Shown: positions 12,681 through 46,039 of the stretch, in pieces
Layout of the letters: the number at the start of each line of letters is the position of its first letter
How positions within the stretch are numbered: position 1 is the first letter of the stretch
From: Sarcocystis neurona
Taxonomy: Eukaryota; Apicomplexa; Conoidasida; Eucoccidiorida; Sarcocystidae
DNA: 64,000 nt
Direction of reading: 5' to 3'
Assembly (NCBI GenBank): GCA_000727475.1
Contig: KL647316.1
Location: 807,623-871,622, forward strand
Translations under genes and position numbers: made by a program
Notes under the pieces: model-generated
Seen by the model: only the letters and a program-made list of their open reading frames with translations
What the model was told of the DNA's origin: nothing
Database searches by the model: none

Positions 12681-12816
12681 GAGCGAAGAACCGCTTCTGC
12701 CGTTTTACGTCGACGGAGTGGACCCTGCGGTGGAACTCAACCGTCAGCTCCTGGGGTTGCCGCTGCTGCGTGGCTGGTCCCAGAGCTGCTGCCGTTTCTC
12801 CTTCTGATTCTTTTAG

Positions 12817-13117
12817 ACTGGTACCGCTGCTGCTGAGATGTAACGGCAGGGATGCTGCGGCTCGGGTTCCTTCACAAAATCCTCCTGCTTCTGCTGACCG
12901 CCTTCCCCCAGCCGCTGCTCCCGTTGCTGCCCTGACGCTGCCACTGTTGAGACGGCTGGTGCCTGTCCAGGGGACTGTTGCTGCTGCTGACGTGAAGCAG
13001 ATGCTGCCGCTGACGGCCCGCTTCTGCTGCGCCCTACCTTTCTGGCCTGCTGCTGCCCTTCTTCTTACACAAAAGCGCACGTGCGGCTCTGCTCCTGAAG
13101 AAGTGCTGCTCTTGTAG
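12817..13117 (+). CDS. Possible exon, unassigned
   Basis: It follows a very good acceptor (TTTCTCCTTCTGATTCTTTTAG). The frame LVPLLLRCNGRDAAARVPSQ runs to TAG at 13117. Just upstream (12692-12780) a different plus-strand frame reads PLLPFYVDGVDPAVELNRQL, also coding-like. The minus strand is open here as well. No family is recognised. Confidence 0.28.
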
Positions 13118-13499
13118 CCGACTGCCTCCGTTGCTGCTACGCCCAGAGCTGCACACGGTCAGGTAATCGAAAGAAAGCAGTGCTGACGCGTGCTCTTCTA
13201 CGCGTCAAAACCCTCTGCGCGCAGAGGGAGAGCGAGAAGAGCGGGACGTGGCAGGGAGCGGGCACGAGGCAGGGGAAGGAGTAACACTCGATACAAAGGG
13301 CCTCACATGCAGCAGCGGTGGCGGCAGCAGAGACATTCGAGACGGAGGAGGATACGAGAAGTCAACAAACGCAGCGCATTTGTTCTTGAAAGTGGAAAAG
13401 AAATGCAGGCCTCTCGACCACGTTGGCAATGTAGGAGTAGCTTCCTTCCACTGCGCGAGGCCGATCCTTCTCCGGAGGCTGCTGCTGGCGCAGGTACGA

Positions 13500-13706
13500 C
13501 TCTGCAGAACAACCTGCTAGCCCGCCTTCGTGTCGGGTGGCGCGGAGGAGCTGCCGCGTTGCCGCACCTGCAGCTCCGGTTGCAGCCCCCCAAGCCGCCA
13601 CCGCACAGAGTAGCAGCAGCGATAGTCATAGCGGCACTTCTTGCATATTACATGCAACGGCACACACTGGTCCTATTACTGCCACTACTACGACGACTAC
13701 AGATAT
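13500..13706 (+). CDS. Possible membrane-segment exon, unassigned
   Basis: A frame with VAAAIVIAALLAYYMQRHTL followed by VLLLPLLRRLQI ends at a GTAAGC donor (13707). The start is not defined. It may belong with the candidate exons at 11460 and 12817. Confidence 0.25.
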
Positions 13707-13739
13707 GTAAGCCCTGGCGGGACAGAGCGTCTATGTCAG

Positions 13740-14600
13740 AAGGGTGTGGTGCTGGTGTCCAGCTGCTGATCATCTCTCCGACCGGCAGCGTACTCCTGCT
13801 GTTGCTGCTGGTACACATGTCGCTGGGCACGGCGTCCCGCTGCATCATCTGCTGCAGTTGTCTCTTCCTCATTCACTTCACCTGCCGTCTGTGTATCTCT
13901 TGCTTGTGTTAACCTTAGGTGCAGTGCGAGCGCCCAGTGTCTGCTCCTGCTGCTGTCACCGTCGTCCTGCTGCTGCTGCTGCCATGTCGTCGCGCGGGTT
14001 GCTGTCGTTGCTGCGGTGGCGAGTGTGTAACATAGAAATGTGAATAGCAGTCAAAAAACTGCTGTGCGGGTGTGCTGCGTGGGCTGCTGAGGGACATCCA
14101 CAGTTTTGTTGAGGTTTGTTTTTTCCCCGTGCCACTCGTGCTACAGGCCGTAGCGGGGCGGCCGCTCCTGCGGCTCCTGCTGCTGTTCCTGCTGCTGCTG
14201 CTGTCGCCAGTGTTGCTGCCGCTGCAAGTGGAGACTGGCGGGAGCCGCACACGGATCGCGGTCGCTGCAGCAGCAGCAGCCGCAACAGGAGTAGGACGGG
14301 CAGTGGCTGCAATCTTAGTAGGAGTAGTCGTAGTTGTTCTTGTTGTTGTTCTGCAAGTTCTACTAATAGTAATACGGCTAGCGATAATAAAAGTATGATT
14401 ACTGCCACAACCGCTACCACTGTAATAGAAGTTCTGCATCCGCTACCCGTAGTCATAGTAGTAGCAGTGAGCAGTAATAGTCGTCGTAGTAGTTATTCAT
14501 CAACTGCTACTCGTAGTAACACGAACAGTAATGAGTGTAGTTGTAGTAGTAGTAGTACCTCTACGTTTTCCCAAGGAAATGAAGACTGTAGATGAAGGAA
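13740..14600. repeat. CTG tract grading into AGT trinucleotide repeat
   Basis: CTG-rich to 14230, CAG-rich 14260-14310, then AGTAGTAGT/CGTAGT variants to 14560. Ser/Asn/Thr-rich and Leu/Val-rich frames are repeat translation. Confidence 0.65.
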
Positions 14601-14919
14601 AGGATACATCTACAGCAGTGCACGAAGAATGTTTCCGCGTTCGAGCTACCCTAATACACGGAAAGTGAGAAACAGCTGTCCAGTCTTTTGCAGGTAGAGA
14701 ACAGGGCATTCGAGGTGTCTCCGACCCATAATTATCTTCCTTTCATATATTACATCCAACTACTCCAGCGTACACACCACATACCTTGTCAACTGCTAAA
14801 CAAGTTCGTAGATTCGTAGAAAGAGCTGTACTCTTGGCGCCAGCATACACAAGTATCCCTGGCCGCTCTTCGGGCAGAGACTACTGCAGCACAGCAGCCT
14901 CCTTGGTCGGAAAGGAAGG

Positions 14920-15280
14920 TGCTTTCTAATGTACTCACATACATACATATGTGTATTTACGTCTACGTATTCAATGGATGTCTACACTTCCACATATATA
15001 TATATATATATGCGCATGCACATACAGGTTACCGATGAGTATGCATCCGTGTATGTCTCAAGGGCACCCGTACATCTACACACGTGTACGAGTACACTGT
15101 ACTCACGTAGAGATGTCCTGTATATATACATATATATATATATACTGCCAGACGCATGTATACACATATTTAGAGTTTTGTACTACCTTTGTGTACGCAC
15201 GTATATACACTTGTATACATTCCTATTTGCCACCTGCCTCTATTCATATTCATATGCATGGCTGCACGTCAACGGACGGC
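14920..15280. repeat. TA/ATAC microsatellite
   Basis: TATATATA and ACATACATATGT runs. No gene seen. Confidence 0.75.
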
Positions 15281-15289
15281 AAGTTTGGG

Positions 15290-16840
15290 GCGGAGTTACG
15301 TAGAGAAGTGATGCCATACTGCCTTCTGGCGTCCACACCTCTCAGACAATGAGAACCATTCGCTACGACGGACAGATACTGTCCACGATATGTTTTCTCC
15401 CCGAGTCCGAAGAACTACTACCGCCCCCCACAATGTGCTGTTCACACATTGTGCATACCTCCGGTCGTATATGTTCATGCCCCAGACAGGCAGAGTTGTC
15501 TGCACGCGCAGGACCACACAAAAACTAGGCGTGTGGACGCATCTAGGCATGCACATACATGTAGTTGAGGATCAAAGTAAACATATGTATGCATGTGTGT
15601 ATACACATATACGTAGTTGATGGTAGACATAAACGTACGTATGCATTTATATTTACAAGAAGGGCAATGTTACGTATATTACATAAGCTAGGCAGAGAGA
15701 GGCACAGTCGCAGGTATCTGGGGACTGTTGTCTTCCTGGGGCAGAGATTTCGATTCGTGTTTGAAGACGCATGCGGCATGAGAAACCAGAGCCAACGGTT
15801 TGTCGCTGGGAGGAAGCCTTCGGAGAACAAAGAATCTTCTATTTTTCTCCCATGCAGTTTTATTACCCAACTCCGCACATATGTGTGCGACCAGGCGTGT
15901 CCACGCGTAGTAAACGAAAAATGTACTCCTTCTCTGATGTTTCCTGCGACAAAACAAGTGTCTGCTGTCTTCTCTCCGGCAACTCAGATAGGTTGAGAGT
16001 TCGTGTGAAACTCTTCAGCAGTGAATGCTACATGCAGTGACACACATGTCATCTTGCACGTGCACACACACACGTGTATATATTCTCGCACACGCACGAC
16101 CCAGGAGCTGCGTTCCTACCGAGAAAATACGAGTATTATTGTGTTCCGCTGCTGCACCCGCTGCACCGCTTCTTCTGCAGCAGCGCCTGCAATGGCTCCT
16201 GCTGCAGTGTCACCACCTTGCAGTCCTCTTACAGGTGATTCTGCCTAGTTGTACTGCGGTGCTTTGCTTGTTGTTGTTGCTGTTGTCTGCATGTACTGCT
16301 CGTGCTGCTATATGCTGAGACCGTGTGCACGAGGCATCACGCGCCCACCCACCCACACACATTTGACACTAGTGTTCCCACATGTGGCGCTGCAGATGTA
16401 CGTGCTACGCGGCTGCCTTGCCGTCACGTCCACGAAGGACGGCAGGAGAGGGAAGAGCAGCTGCTTTGAAGTGCTGGAGCAGGTGGTGTAGCGGCAACAG
16501 CAGTACGAGACACATGGGTAACGTTTAATCATGCATACATATATATATATATATATATAGATATATATGCGGACGTAGCAGCACGTACGGTTGCTCAGCG
16601 ATAAGACGTGGAGAAGCTAAAATAATTTCGGTAGGTTATTCGGGGGAGTTGTCATCTGCCAACGTACGCGCTGCCCTGTAAAGCCGCCACAATGATCGAA
16701 ACACAGCCGTCGTGTGAAAGAGAGAACAACATCCTAGGATGTGCTACTTGTTCGAAATATGTAGCGCTTCCTGATAGCGTGGCGCTGTGTGTGGAGCCGC
16801 AGACTGGTAAACTCAAGAGAAAACTATTCTTGTGACCGTG
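15290..16840. other. Mostly non-repetitive DNA, no gene assigned
   Basis: Low repeat content apart from TA near 16540-16568 and short CTG runs near 16150-16310. Frames on both strands are short and without recognised motifs. Confidence 0.35.
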
Positions 16841-16859
16841 AAGACGCTCGCTTCGATTG

Positions 16860-17520
16860 GGAAGCACCAGCTGCAGCAGGTGAAACACAGCGCGAAGGTG
16901 CATGCAGCGGCAGTCCTGCTGCAGCAGCACCACACTAGAACGAATAGCGCGGTAGTCTTTCCAAAAGCAGCAGCCGCACAGCTACAGCGCAAACAAATCA
17001 AGATTTCTAAGGAGGCAGCCGTAACAGCCGTTGACAAGCAGGAGCAGCAGTGCTCCGACAAGAGCAACAGCAGCAGCAGCAGACGCAGCCAGAGATCGAA
17101 GCAGCAGTCACAGCAGCGCTCTTCTAAGACATAAAGAAGCAGCAGCAGCATAGTAAAGCAGCAGCCGCGCAGCAGGTGGAGAAGGACTAGGACTGGCAGT
17201 AGGAACAGCAGGGGACAGCAGCCGAGGGACGCTGTCCGCCGCAGCAACACTTGAGACCCAGCAGCTCTCGAGCAGCAACCAGCGTGTCAGCAGCACAGAC
17301 CGCGTGTCAGCAGCTGCGAATGGGGAGCAACATCAACCGCTTCACGCAGCAGCCGCGTACTGCCGAGCAGGCAGTGGGAGAAGAAGCAACAGCAGCAAGA
17401 CGATGTGCTGGGATTAGCGGAGATGCGCTGCGAGGAGCAGCAGCGAGACAAAGAAGCCCTGGCAATCCCAGCGGCAGCAACAGCATCTGCACCAACACCC
17501 CCAGTGATGGCAGATATACT
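16860..17520. repeat. CAG repeat tract
   Basis: Degenerate CAG on the plus strand. No gene seen. Confidence 0.7.
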
Positions 17521-17879
17521 CTTATGCGTACGCGCCTACGATACGCCTACAGATTAATTTGTGTGCATGTACTTGTTGTTCTTCCGGTGTTGTACGTGAC
17601 TCTCTCCACAGATAGGAAGAGAGGGTAGCAAGTACGGCGCGGGAGCAGAGTCGAAACTGCGGAAATTCAGCGACAGCCTTCTTCTCCACCAGAGGGTGCC
17701 CCCGCCTGCGTTTCCTCTTCCGTTTTCCTCTTTGTCGGTTTCAATTTCTCTGTCCCACCGACGTCCAGGAAAAGTTCGTCGACCGAAACGAATATCCTTC
17801 AGAAGTAAGTGTGGTGTTCTCAGTGTACAAGTGCCGCGCCGGCATGACGGTTTGTATGAAAACGAGGTTAATCGACGTC

Positions 17880-18810
17880 ATACGTGTACACTAATTATTA
17901 TATATACATGTGCACATATATCTACATGTGTGTATATGTAGGTAGAGAAGTGGATAGGCAGCATGTGTGTGTGTGTGTATACGATCATACATATATACAA
18001 ACGGACACATATGTATGCACATACGCACATATATACATCAAGGTAGACAAATGGATTGGCAGACATCTGTCTATTTGTGTTCACGTATATACACATTGAT
18101 TTATACGTGTACACATATAAATACACGCATACAGATATATACTTATACGTATGTATGTGCGTATATATGTACTATATATACACTCACATCAACTGACGGG
18201 GAGACTGGTCTGCAGATATTTACTGACTTTACATCCACACTGTAAATATTCCTAACGGACATCCTTATACATACACATATATATCTTTGTCGCATGCAGT
18301 GTTTGCATGCACATACACACAAGTACTAATGTTGTCCAACTTGCACATATATATATATATGTGTATATTTCTCGCCTACTGTATATGTTTAGGTATACAT
18401 ACACAGGTGCTGTTGTTCAATTTCGGGCTTCCAGGTAGACGCACACAGAGAGAAGAAGGAAATTCGATGTACGTGGCATTTATAATGTTGTAGTTTGAAC
18501 TGGCATACTCTCGGGTATCCACTCACACTCACATATACACAGGTCTACACATAGAAGGACACGTGTTCCTACACATATGCATACACATTTATATATACAT
18601 ATATATATAAACACACAGACATTTATATATCTATATGTAGGGTGTGACGCTCTTGTATAGGCACGTTGCTGTATATTCATAGATGCCAAAAGAACCTTCA
18701 CTAATCTCACCGATATATATGTGAACTGCGGCATACCCATACTCGGTGAGGCCCTCTACATTCGCGTGAATATAAATATATATATTACATGTATACACAC
18801 ATGTTTATGC
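17880..18810. repeat. TA/ATGT microsatellite
   Basis: ACATATATA, GTGTGTGTGT (17964-17978) and TATACACA runs. No gene seen. Confidence 0.75.
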
Positions 18811-18829
18811 GTCAAGCGGGGACGTAAAA

Positions 18830-19250
18830 GAGACAGCAGCTCTGCGTTCTCATTTTCATCTGGCGGGAGAGCGCCAGGAGGCAGCACGCGGACGCGGTTT
18901 CTCGCTGAAGTGCCCCCGAAGCAACAAGAAGTCCCCCCAGCTTCAAGAGCAGGGAGAAGAGGAGGAGAAGAGACGGAGACGCAGCAACAGTCTGGAGGGC
19001 AAGACACAGATAGACGGAGAAACAGAAAGTTTTCTTCGGAGCCATGCATGCAGAGAGGGTAGGGGAGAAGAGCCGAAAGGAAAACACGAGCGAGACATAC
19101 AGAGAGACAGAGAAACAGACACATAGAGATATACAGAAGAACGAGACAGCACGCCAGTGCACAGACAGAGGGGGAGACGGAGAGAAGGGGAAAAACAAGC
19201 CGGGCTGTCGGAGGTGTACAGACACCCCAAAAGACGGTTGAAGCAGTCGT
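18830..19250. repeat. Purine-rich (GA/ACAGA) stretch
   Basis: GGAGAAGAGGAG, GAGAGACAGAGAAACAGAC and similar. It lies beyond the 3' end of RUVBL2 on its downstream side and could include 3' UTR. No gene seen. Confidence 0.45.
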
Positions 19251-19695
19251 CGTATTGACGCCAGGCGACCGACAGGCATGCACATGCATGCGTTTTGAAG
19301 ACGCAGCGGCGTTCTCTGCCGAAGGTGGGCGCAGTGCCTTGACATGCCTGTCCTTGGCACAGCAACCTGCTGCTCTAATAGTTTGCCCCTGCCATTTGTT
19401 GCTGCTGCTGATTCCCTTTCGCTAGTGCTGCTGCTCTCCGCGCCCGTCTCCGTTGCTGCTGCTGTTGCTGCTGCTTCTTCTCTTCCTCCTGCCGGTGCTG
19501 CTGCTCTTCACGTCCCTTCCTCACTGCTGCTACTTCTTGTCCTCTCGCCGCCGCTGCTGCTCTCGCTGCTGCTGCTGCGCGTTCCCTCGTCCCTGCTTCT
19601 CCCGTCGGTCAGGCTTCCGCTGCTGGGCGTCTCGTGCAGAGCATTTCTGCTCCCGGGGAGACGGCTGCACTGCCGGTCGCGTCCTGCTGCGGCGC

Positions 19696-40425
<20,730 letters not shown>

Positions 40426-41320
40426 GCGGAAGCTCCGCGCTCCTTGAGAAGTCTTCCGGTGCTCTGCGGCCACCGTATCCTGCTGCTGCTGCTGCTCCGG
40501 TCTGGACTCGTCTGCTGCTGCTGCCCCTCCTACTGCGCGAGTGTACTCATATTTGTACACACAAACACGTACATATATACATATGTTGACAGAGTAAGCT
40601 GTGGGCAGAAAGAGCTGGGAGAGAAGCGCGGGTGCTGTTGTTTAGACTTGTGGGGAGAATGGAGAGAGGCCAGACAGGAGCACCCGGGGTGTGGCGACTA
40701 CGCGGTGTAGATACACCGCACGCGTGCACTCGGCAGCTTCCTCGCCAGGTGTACGTACAATGGACGCGCGGGCCTCTCTTGGCTTGGAATGGGGAAGATC
40801 CTGCAGGAGTGTCGCATATCTACATGTATGTATATTGAGGATACAGTCTACAGATACGTAGGGTCGTGGCTGCTGCTTGTCAGCAGGCGCACAAGTATGG
40901 GAAGAGAAGTTGAGCCGCCAAGGGACGGACGGAGAAGAGAAGGAGAAGAAAATACAAGAGAAGTTGAGGAGAAAGTAAGGAAGGGCGCTGCAATGTTGCT
41001 GCTGCTGTGACTGCAGCCGTCCTGTTGCTGAGCGAGACTCTGCTGCAGCAGCTGCTGCTGCTGCGGTGCAAAGGTGGGTGTGCGTCCTGCTTGTGTTCAC
41101 CCTTCGCTGCTGCTGCCGTTGCTGCTGCTTCTCCACTGCCCTGCACTGGCCGGCGCATATATACAGAGGTACACAGAGAGAGAGAGAGAAAGATTTCTCC
41201 TGCTCCGTGTACTGCTTGGGCTGCTGCTGCTGCGTTTGCTGCTGCTGCCACTAGTGCTGCTGGTACTGCTGTTGCTGGTGGTGCTGCTGCTTCTTCGAGC
41301 TACTGCAGGAGAAGTGCAGG

Positions 41321-41520
41321 ATGTCTTGCCGCTGCAATTTTGGCGGTCGCGCCGGCGTTGCTGACGGAACGGGGGAAGACCGGGAGGACGTGACGCTGGT
41401 GCAGAACAAGGAGATGATGCGGCCGTGTGTAGAAGCGCAAGAGTATAACTCTCGAGAAGCTGCGGCAAAGAAGAGTAGCAAAGTTTGCAGAAAAACTAGT
41501 GGCAGCACGGGGGCGCTCTG
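41321..41520 (+). CDS. Unassigned exon candidate with GTGAGT donor
   Basis: From an ATG at 41321 the frame reads non-repetitive residues (LVQNKEMMRPCVEAQEYNSR and then basic residues) to a strong GTGAGT donor at 41521. It is diverged from RUVBL2, which starts about 1 kb away on the other strand, so it could open a plus-strand gene, possibly the HPR-like one. I do not recognise the sequence, and the minus strand is also open here. Confidence 0.3.
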
Positions 41521-41539
41521 GTGAGTGGCTACGCGCTGC

Positions 41540-43980
41540 TGAACAAGCTGCAGAGGAGTGCTCGGGGCACGCCGCACGCGCGCACCTGCTGCGGTCGATA
41601 GCAGCGCCTCGCGCGGCAGCACCACACAGAGGCAGCAGCAGCAGCAGCAGCACTTCGAGCCGCAGCGAGGGCAGAGAGAAGAAGCGGCAGCACCAGCAGG
41701 GACGCGAGAAGTTGCGGGCAGGCTCCGCTTCCTGCAGTGGCGCGCCAGCAGGGGCACTGCTCCAGGCAGCAGAAGGCGCAGCAGCCACGCCACACCACCT
41801 CTCTCTACAAGCAGCGGAAGGGCAGCAGGCGAAGGACGAGAAGAAGGCAGCAAAGGTGCATCAGCTCTGTTGCGGCGAAGAAGGGTGCTGCACCTCGTGC
41901 GACCTTGTTCTGCTGGAACGCCAGCAGGAAGCGAGTGTGCAGCTGGGCAGCAGCTGGGCAGCAGCAGCTGGGCAGCAGCAGCTGGGCAGCAGCTGCTGGT
42001 GCGGTAGTACGGGTGGAGCCGTGTCTGTGGGGCGCGGACGCAGCAGGGGGGCGATGAGGACAGCAGCAGCAGCGGTCGCGTGTGTTGGTGCAGCAGCAGC
42101 GGAGAAAAATCACATGGCAACAGCACAGCCGCTCACCGGACGGCTGAACTGCTGTTTTGCATGCGGCAGCGCCCGCAGCAGAAGGGAAAGGCAATACGGC
42201 AGCACAGCAGGATGGCTGCCCTCCTCTGTTTCTTCTCTGTGAGGGGAGCTTCTGCAGATTGCCAGCGGCTGAGAGCAGCGCGAGCTTGGGGCAGCACCTG
42301 GCAGCAGCAGCAGCAGAAGGCGCCGGCGGACGAAAAGGCAAGAAGATTCTCTCCTGCTGCAGCCAGAAAGTCTGTGGTAACAGGCCGTCGCCGCAGGCAG
42401 CAGCGCAGAGCAGCAAGAAGACACAGGGCGCAGCCGCAGGCCCTACAAATCGCTGCAGCAACACCAAGTCAGTCATCCACCGACGCAGTACTAAAGAAAG
42501 AAAATTCGAGTATATATATACAGCGGCAGCAGCAAACTGGTATTAACATGCAGCAGCACAACAGCATAGCAGCACAGCAGCACAGCAGTACAGTGCTGTA
42601 CAGCAGCACAGCAGTACAGCAGCACAGTAGTACGGGAGCACAGCAGTACGGCAGCACAGCAGCACAGCAGCAGCAGTCAATTCGTATAGTCGTGCGACAG
42701 CAGCAGCACAGCAGCACCGCACAGTCCTTGGGAAGTTGCGCAGGACGCATCGATTATTAGCAGGGAACCGCTGTCTGCCGTAGCAGCAGCGGGACTCGGG
42801 CGCGCAACAAGCTGCGAGCCGGCGCAGCCCCCTTCCCCGCCCCCCCCACAGCAGAGAGTACGGAGGAGAGCAACTGCGTATACTAGTGTGGCGCGCTGTG
42901 ATAAGCTGCTTGTAACCAGTGCTGCTGTGTCGTGGACGTTCAGTCCCGGCGGCTCCGTGGTCGAACTGCTGCGGCTCCTGCAGCTGCGCCTTCGCTGCTA
43001 CTGGTGCTACTGACACGGCGTTTTCGCTGCTGCTACACGGTGTGCTTGCTGCTTCCATTGCTCGGCTGCTGCTGGTGCTGCGACCGGTTGCTGCAGCTCG
43101 TGCGGCTCACGAACTGCTGCTCCCACCGCCGCATCCCTGCTGCTGCCGCTGTTTCAGCTGCCTCCCTGCTCCTTCTGCTGCGCTCTGCCAGAGCTCTGAG
43201 GTTGCGGGATGCCTCTGGTATTTTGCTGCCACAGCTGCCGTATTGCAGCTCTTGCAGCAGCCGCATCGGTATACTGGCAGAGCCGACCGGCTGCTACGAG
43301 GCTGCTACTAGGCTGCCGCTTGCCCTGCCCGATCGATCACCTGCTATTGCATGTGCTACGACTGCTGCTCGGTCACCCGTAGCATGCGGAGTGTGTCGAA
43401 TTGCTACTCCGGCCGCTGCACGTGCCTCGGGGCTGCAGCGTTGCTTCTTTTGCTGTAGAGCGGCAGCAGTAACAGCGACACGCGAGCAGCAGCACCTGGG
43501 CCATGAACAATCTTCTCTGAGAGAGGAGGGAAGGCAGAAATCCTGCTGCTGTGTGTGTGCGTGTGTTGTAGTGTGTTGGTGCAACAACACCACCGGCAGC
43601 AGCTGCAACTGCTGCGTCTACAGTAGCGCGTCTGCGTGTGTTTGCTGCTGCCGCTCTTTTTCCGCTGGTAAAGCGTCTGCTGCAGCAGACCCTCCCGAAG
43701 GAGCCTCGCACGTTTGTGCTGCGGCGGACTGCCTCGTGCTGCTGCTGCGCTGCTGCTGCTGCTGCTACTTCCCTTTGCTGCCGCCGCGCGCGGGGGGCTC
43801 CTGCTCGCAGCAGCCCACCATCGCTCGAGAAGAAACACGTGGGGTGGACCGCGAGTTCCCTCATTTACTTCTCCGTAGCACTGCAGCAGCAGTCTCGACA
43901 GCAGCGGCTCTCGACAGCAGCAGCTTGCCACTCGAGCAACGGCAGCGGCGCCGTATACCAGCAGCTTCCTCACCTCTTCT
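41540..43980. repeat. CAG then CTG repeat tracts, no gene assigned
   Basis: CAG-rich plus strand 41600-42740, switching to CTG-rich at about 42960-43800 and back to CAG at 43880-43950. One plus-strand frame near 43020-43290 (with EVAGCLWYFAATAAV) is HPR-like and might be an upstream exon of the gene at 47.7 kb, but this is very weak. Confidence 0.5.
42530..42700. repeat. CAGCACAGCAGTA repeat
   Basis: Perfect and near-perfect alternation of CAGCACAG and CAGTACAG over about 150 bases. Confidence 0.85.
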
Positions 43981-44029
43981 GCGGAAAAATGCGCACCTCC
44001 TCACGAGCAGACCCACAGCCCCCACACAC

Positions 44030-44455
44030 CGTCGCGCATATGTACCTATATATATATACATATGTATACAGAGGGTGAGACAGGGGAAGACACAGCACCC
44101 CCTCACAAGCAGCAGATCTACAGACCCCACACAGAGCCACGCATACGTACATATATGTATATACACATGTATATACACAGAGAGAGAGGGGGGAAGAACT
44201 GGCGTGGCAGTGTCAACACGTCGTAGGAAGGGCTGCGTGAGCATGCCCTACATCTATGTAGACATGTATATAGTTAGCCGTTCCACACAAATCTCGCATA
44301 TTTATATATAGAGGGAATGATGAACTGGCATGGCAGCCCGAACAGGTCGTTGGAGGGGCTGTGTGTTCGTATATATTTATATATAGAGACATGTATATAG
44401 TCGCGCGTGTGGGCGTACGTGAGCATCTTCCCATATAGATATGTGTATGTTTATG
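44030..44455. repeat. Two duplicated AT-rich segments
   Basis: A duplication of about 100 bp sharing CGCATA and TATATATACATATGTATA with flanking GAGCAGACCCACAGCCCC and variant, then a second pair sharing AACTGGCGTGGCAG and GGGCTGTGTG-like parts about 125 bp apart. Confidence 0.7.
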
Positions 44456-44879
44456 TATTAGATGGAGAAGTGCGGCAGTCAAGAAATGGGACATACGTAT
44501 ATATATAAACGTAAATGCATGTGCAGTGGTACGCACACATATGTGGCCGTGGCTCTCTCTCTCTCTCTGTGTGCATATATATAAATATACGTATATATGT
44601 GGACTGCTTCAACAGAGAGGAACCTCCAGCGCCTGGTAGAAAACTTCTTACATACACAGACAGCCACGTAGAAGCTCGACAGCAGCAACATCCCTGGAGT
44701 GGAGTGCCGCGTGAAACGCGTCGCAGCATGCACAGATGCGTAGGCGTCCACACATATATATCACGTATAACCATATATACGTATATATATATGCATGTAT
44801 TTGGATATGTGTATATACAACTATTCAGGATGAATATATATACGTGAAAATATATGATTTCGATGTACATATGTATATA

Positions 44880-45480
44880 AGAGTATGGGTGTAGGTGGGT
44901 CTATCACTCTCTGTATGAATCCGTGCGTATAGATAGATGGAGAGCAGTACACGCCGGTGGATAGGGATACACATATATAAACAGGTAGACCTACGCGTAC
45001 ATATATGTGGATAATATAGTAGAGTAGAAGGGTGTGTATATATATGTATATATTTTGATATACATGTACGTGTATCTAGGTGGATATCTTCCTCTGTGTA
45101 TATATATGTAGGTAGACAGATGCTTAGAAACACAGACCGATATATAGGGATACACACATCCATAGACAGGTAGACGTACGCATACATATATATAATATAA
45201 TATGTACACATTTTGATATATATGTATATATGTGAAGGTAGGTGGATCTATGACTCTATCTTTATGAACATAAATATATATATAGGAACACAAACCGATG
45301 CATATAGATACACATATATATACAGGTAGACGTATGCGTACATATATATAATATGTATACATTTCTATATATATGTATATAAGATAGATAGGTGGATCTA
45401 TGGCTCTCTTAATGAACATACATACATATATGTATAGCTGGATATATGGAGAAGAACACAAACTAATGCACATAGATATA
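44880..45480. repeat. About 145-150 bp AT-rich tandem repeat, four degenerate copies
   Basis: Each unit contains AGGTGGATCTATG, a CACAAACCGATG-like part, and CAGGTAGACGTA followed by TA runs. Confidence 0.75.
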
Positions 45481-45699
45481 CGTATGCAGACAGATACACG
45501 TTTCTACGTACACGTCTGTATACAGAGAGAGATGGCCTATGCGTTCAACGTAAATTTCTGAGATATGATGTGGCCCCATTGATCGGTCTTCATAAACAGA
45601 AGAAGAAGAAACGTGACAAACGGATGGTTTATCTGTGGGCATACTGCTGCGCATAGAGACAAACGTCCTGTACCTCTGCACCTGTACATGCACTCTACT

Positions 45700-45940
45700 C
45701 ACTTATATACGTATATGCGTATACACACATCTATACATAGATGTATAAATAGCAATCTGTACATGCATGTACATATATATATGTACATATGTACAAATAG
45801 TAGCCTATAGATGTGTATATGTGTATGCGTATATTATGTATGTATAGAAATAGTAGTCCATAATACATGCCTATACGTGTGCATATATATATATATATAT
45901 ATATAGGGAGAGAGAGAGAGATGTACTTGTGTATGTGTGT
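45700..45940. repeat. TA/ATGT microsatellite
   Basis: TATATATA and TGTACATATGTAC runs. No gene seen. Confidence 0.75.
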
Positions 45941-46039
45941 ATCGATGCCTTTACGCATGTGCATGGTAGTAGAATATGGTGGAGAGTTCTTTGGCAAGTG
46001 GAAGACGTCAAAAATTCGATGGTGTGGTGGGCCTCAGTG

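Noticed and set aside
12358..13080. 240-codon minus-strand frame
   Set aside because: Coding-like in its middle, but the ends are GA/CT-rich translation and no splice sites or family match support it; the plus strand has the better acceptor.
42932..44311. 459-codon plus-strand Cys/Leu-rich frame
   Set aside because: Mostly CTG repeat translation continuing into TA microsatellite; no conserved segment that I can defend, apart from a very weak HPR-like piece noted in the feature list.
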